From Byssochlamys sp. IMV 00236 (lineage: Eukaryota; Ascomycota; Eurotiomycetes; Eurotiales; Thermoascaceae): a stretch of 17,589 bases of DNA. A program made the position numbers and the translations under genes. The stretch's first letter is position 1. Every line of letters begins with the position of its first letter. This document shows positions 17,038-17,589 of this stretch, in pieces. The stretch lies in contig MSJH02000729.1 in assembly GCA_001931875.2 (NCBI GenBank), forward strand, positions 1-17,589. Direction: 5' to 3'. The notes below the pieces were generated by a model. That model made no database searches and was not told the origin of the DNA. It worked only from the letters and a program-made list of their open reading frames with translations.

Positions 17038-17514
17038 ATGTCTATAAATACAGTTTCAGAATTGCAAGCCATTGCATTTTTAAACGAAGTGTACGTTACC
17101 ACCGTTGACACACCAAATGAAAGTGCTTATTGTCTCAAAAGAGTTGCCACGAGTGAAATTTACGAGTTGGTTATAACAAAAACTGATTGCATGCGTAAAA
17201 AATCGGAAGCAGCCTTTGCGACATGGTGTTCAAAGAAAGGCATCCATTTTATGAATTCACTAGTCATCAGAAAAAGGGAAAGAGGCTCAAACAGCCGCTA
17301 TCGAGAATTATACGTATTGAAAGATGAATACATAGGTAACAGACTATTAGTAATTTTTGCAAAAATGCTTGCTAGATTTGCTTACTTTTTCATAGAGACC
17401 GTTGTAGAAAACATAGCAAAGTATGTGCCGAAATACCAAACTCACATAAATTCCTTGAAAAGGCAAAGTTATACACTCTTTCCGGAAAGTAAATTCGCCT
17501 GTGATCGAAAATAA
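17038..17514 (+). CDS. Hypothetical protein, up to 158 residues, with a possible in-frame intron
   Basis: ATG 17038 gives MSINTVSELQAIAFLNEVYV, then a basic Cys-containing stretch CMRKKSEAAFATWCSKKG, SLVIRKRERGSNSRYRELYV and LKDEYIG, ending FPESKFACDRK at 17514. A GTAACA...TTTTTCATAG segment (17336-17395, 60 nt, no stop) has intron features; splicing it would remove the hydrophobic stretch RLLVIFAKMLARFAYFFIE and leave a 138-residue soluble basic protein. The upstream GTAAGT...CATCAG (16986-17037) also looks like an intron, so this may be the second part of a larger gene that starts at or before 16734. Function unknown; a nucleic-acid-binding role is only suggested by the basic region. 17515-17589 holds nothing recognisable. 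Confidence 0.4.
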   Translation: MSINTVSELQAIAFLNEVYVTTVDTPNESAYCLKRVATSEIYELVITKTDCMRKKSEAAFATWCSKKGIHFMNSLVIRKRERGSNSRYRELYVLKDEYIGNRLLVIFAKMLARFAYFFIETVVENIAKYVPKYQTHINSLKRQSYTLFPESKFACDRK

Positions 17515-17589
17515 ATACATCCATGGTGAGAACAAAATTCATGTTGCATGAAATGTAAATTCGTCGTCGCCAAGAATATTTTCGTAATA

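Overview
The window reads as nuclear DNA of an early-diverging fungus, most likely Mucoromycota (Mucorales type). The reasons are AT-rich intergenic DNA with long pyrimidine and A/T homopolymers, compact multi-exon genes with 45-80 nt GT-AG introns, fungal-type Rho3, PUB1 and NIC96 proteins next to a WDR91 homologue, and Helitron, Fanzor and tyrosine-recombinase debris. I see no bacterial operon structure, no rRNA or tRNA gene and no CRISPR array. All exon models were built by hand from reading-frame continuity and GT/AG sites.

Layout. 1-1350 is a transposon graveyard: a decayed Helitron protein fragment (1-456), the C-terminal part of a Fanzor (eukaryotic TnpB-like) nuclease broken at a G8 run (676-1145), a strong hairpin just after its stop (1163-1190), and an (AC)15 microsatellite. 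1497-9553 is a conserved housekeeping block: a Rho3-like GTPase on the minus strand (5 exons), a divergently transcribed PUB1/TIA-1-type three-RRM protein (8 exons), a 758-bp near-perfect palindromic foldback element (4776-5533), a WDR91 homologue (10 exons), and a convergent coiled-coil gene of unknown function (6 exons) whose stop codon overlaps that of WDR91 in a shared TTAA. 10131-11151 encodes ribosomal protein eL8 with an ATG-only first exon. 11387-13468 encodes a NIC96/NUP93 nucleoporin that stops after about 546 residues, well short of the usual family length.

From about 13470 to the right edge the character changes: decayed coding scraps, lineage-type hypothetical ORFs, a putative PD-(D/E)XK-like protein (14386-15423), a tyrosine recombinase with its catalytic residues and a spliceosomal-type intron (15620-16693), and two further unknown ORFs. 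This looks like an accessory or mobile segment that may have truncated the nucleoporin gene.

The housekeeping genes do not form one pathway. Rho3 (polarised exocytosis), WDR91 (endosome maturation), PUB1 (mRNA stability and stress granules), eL8 (60S ribosome) and NIC96 (nuclear pore) are independent neighbours. The most unusual items are the Fanzor relic with its hairpin, the long palindrome, the truncated NIC96 and the recombinase-bearing right arm.
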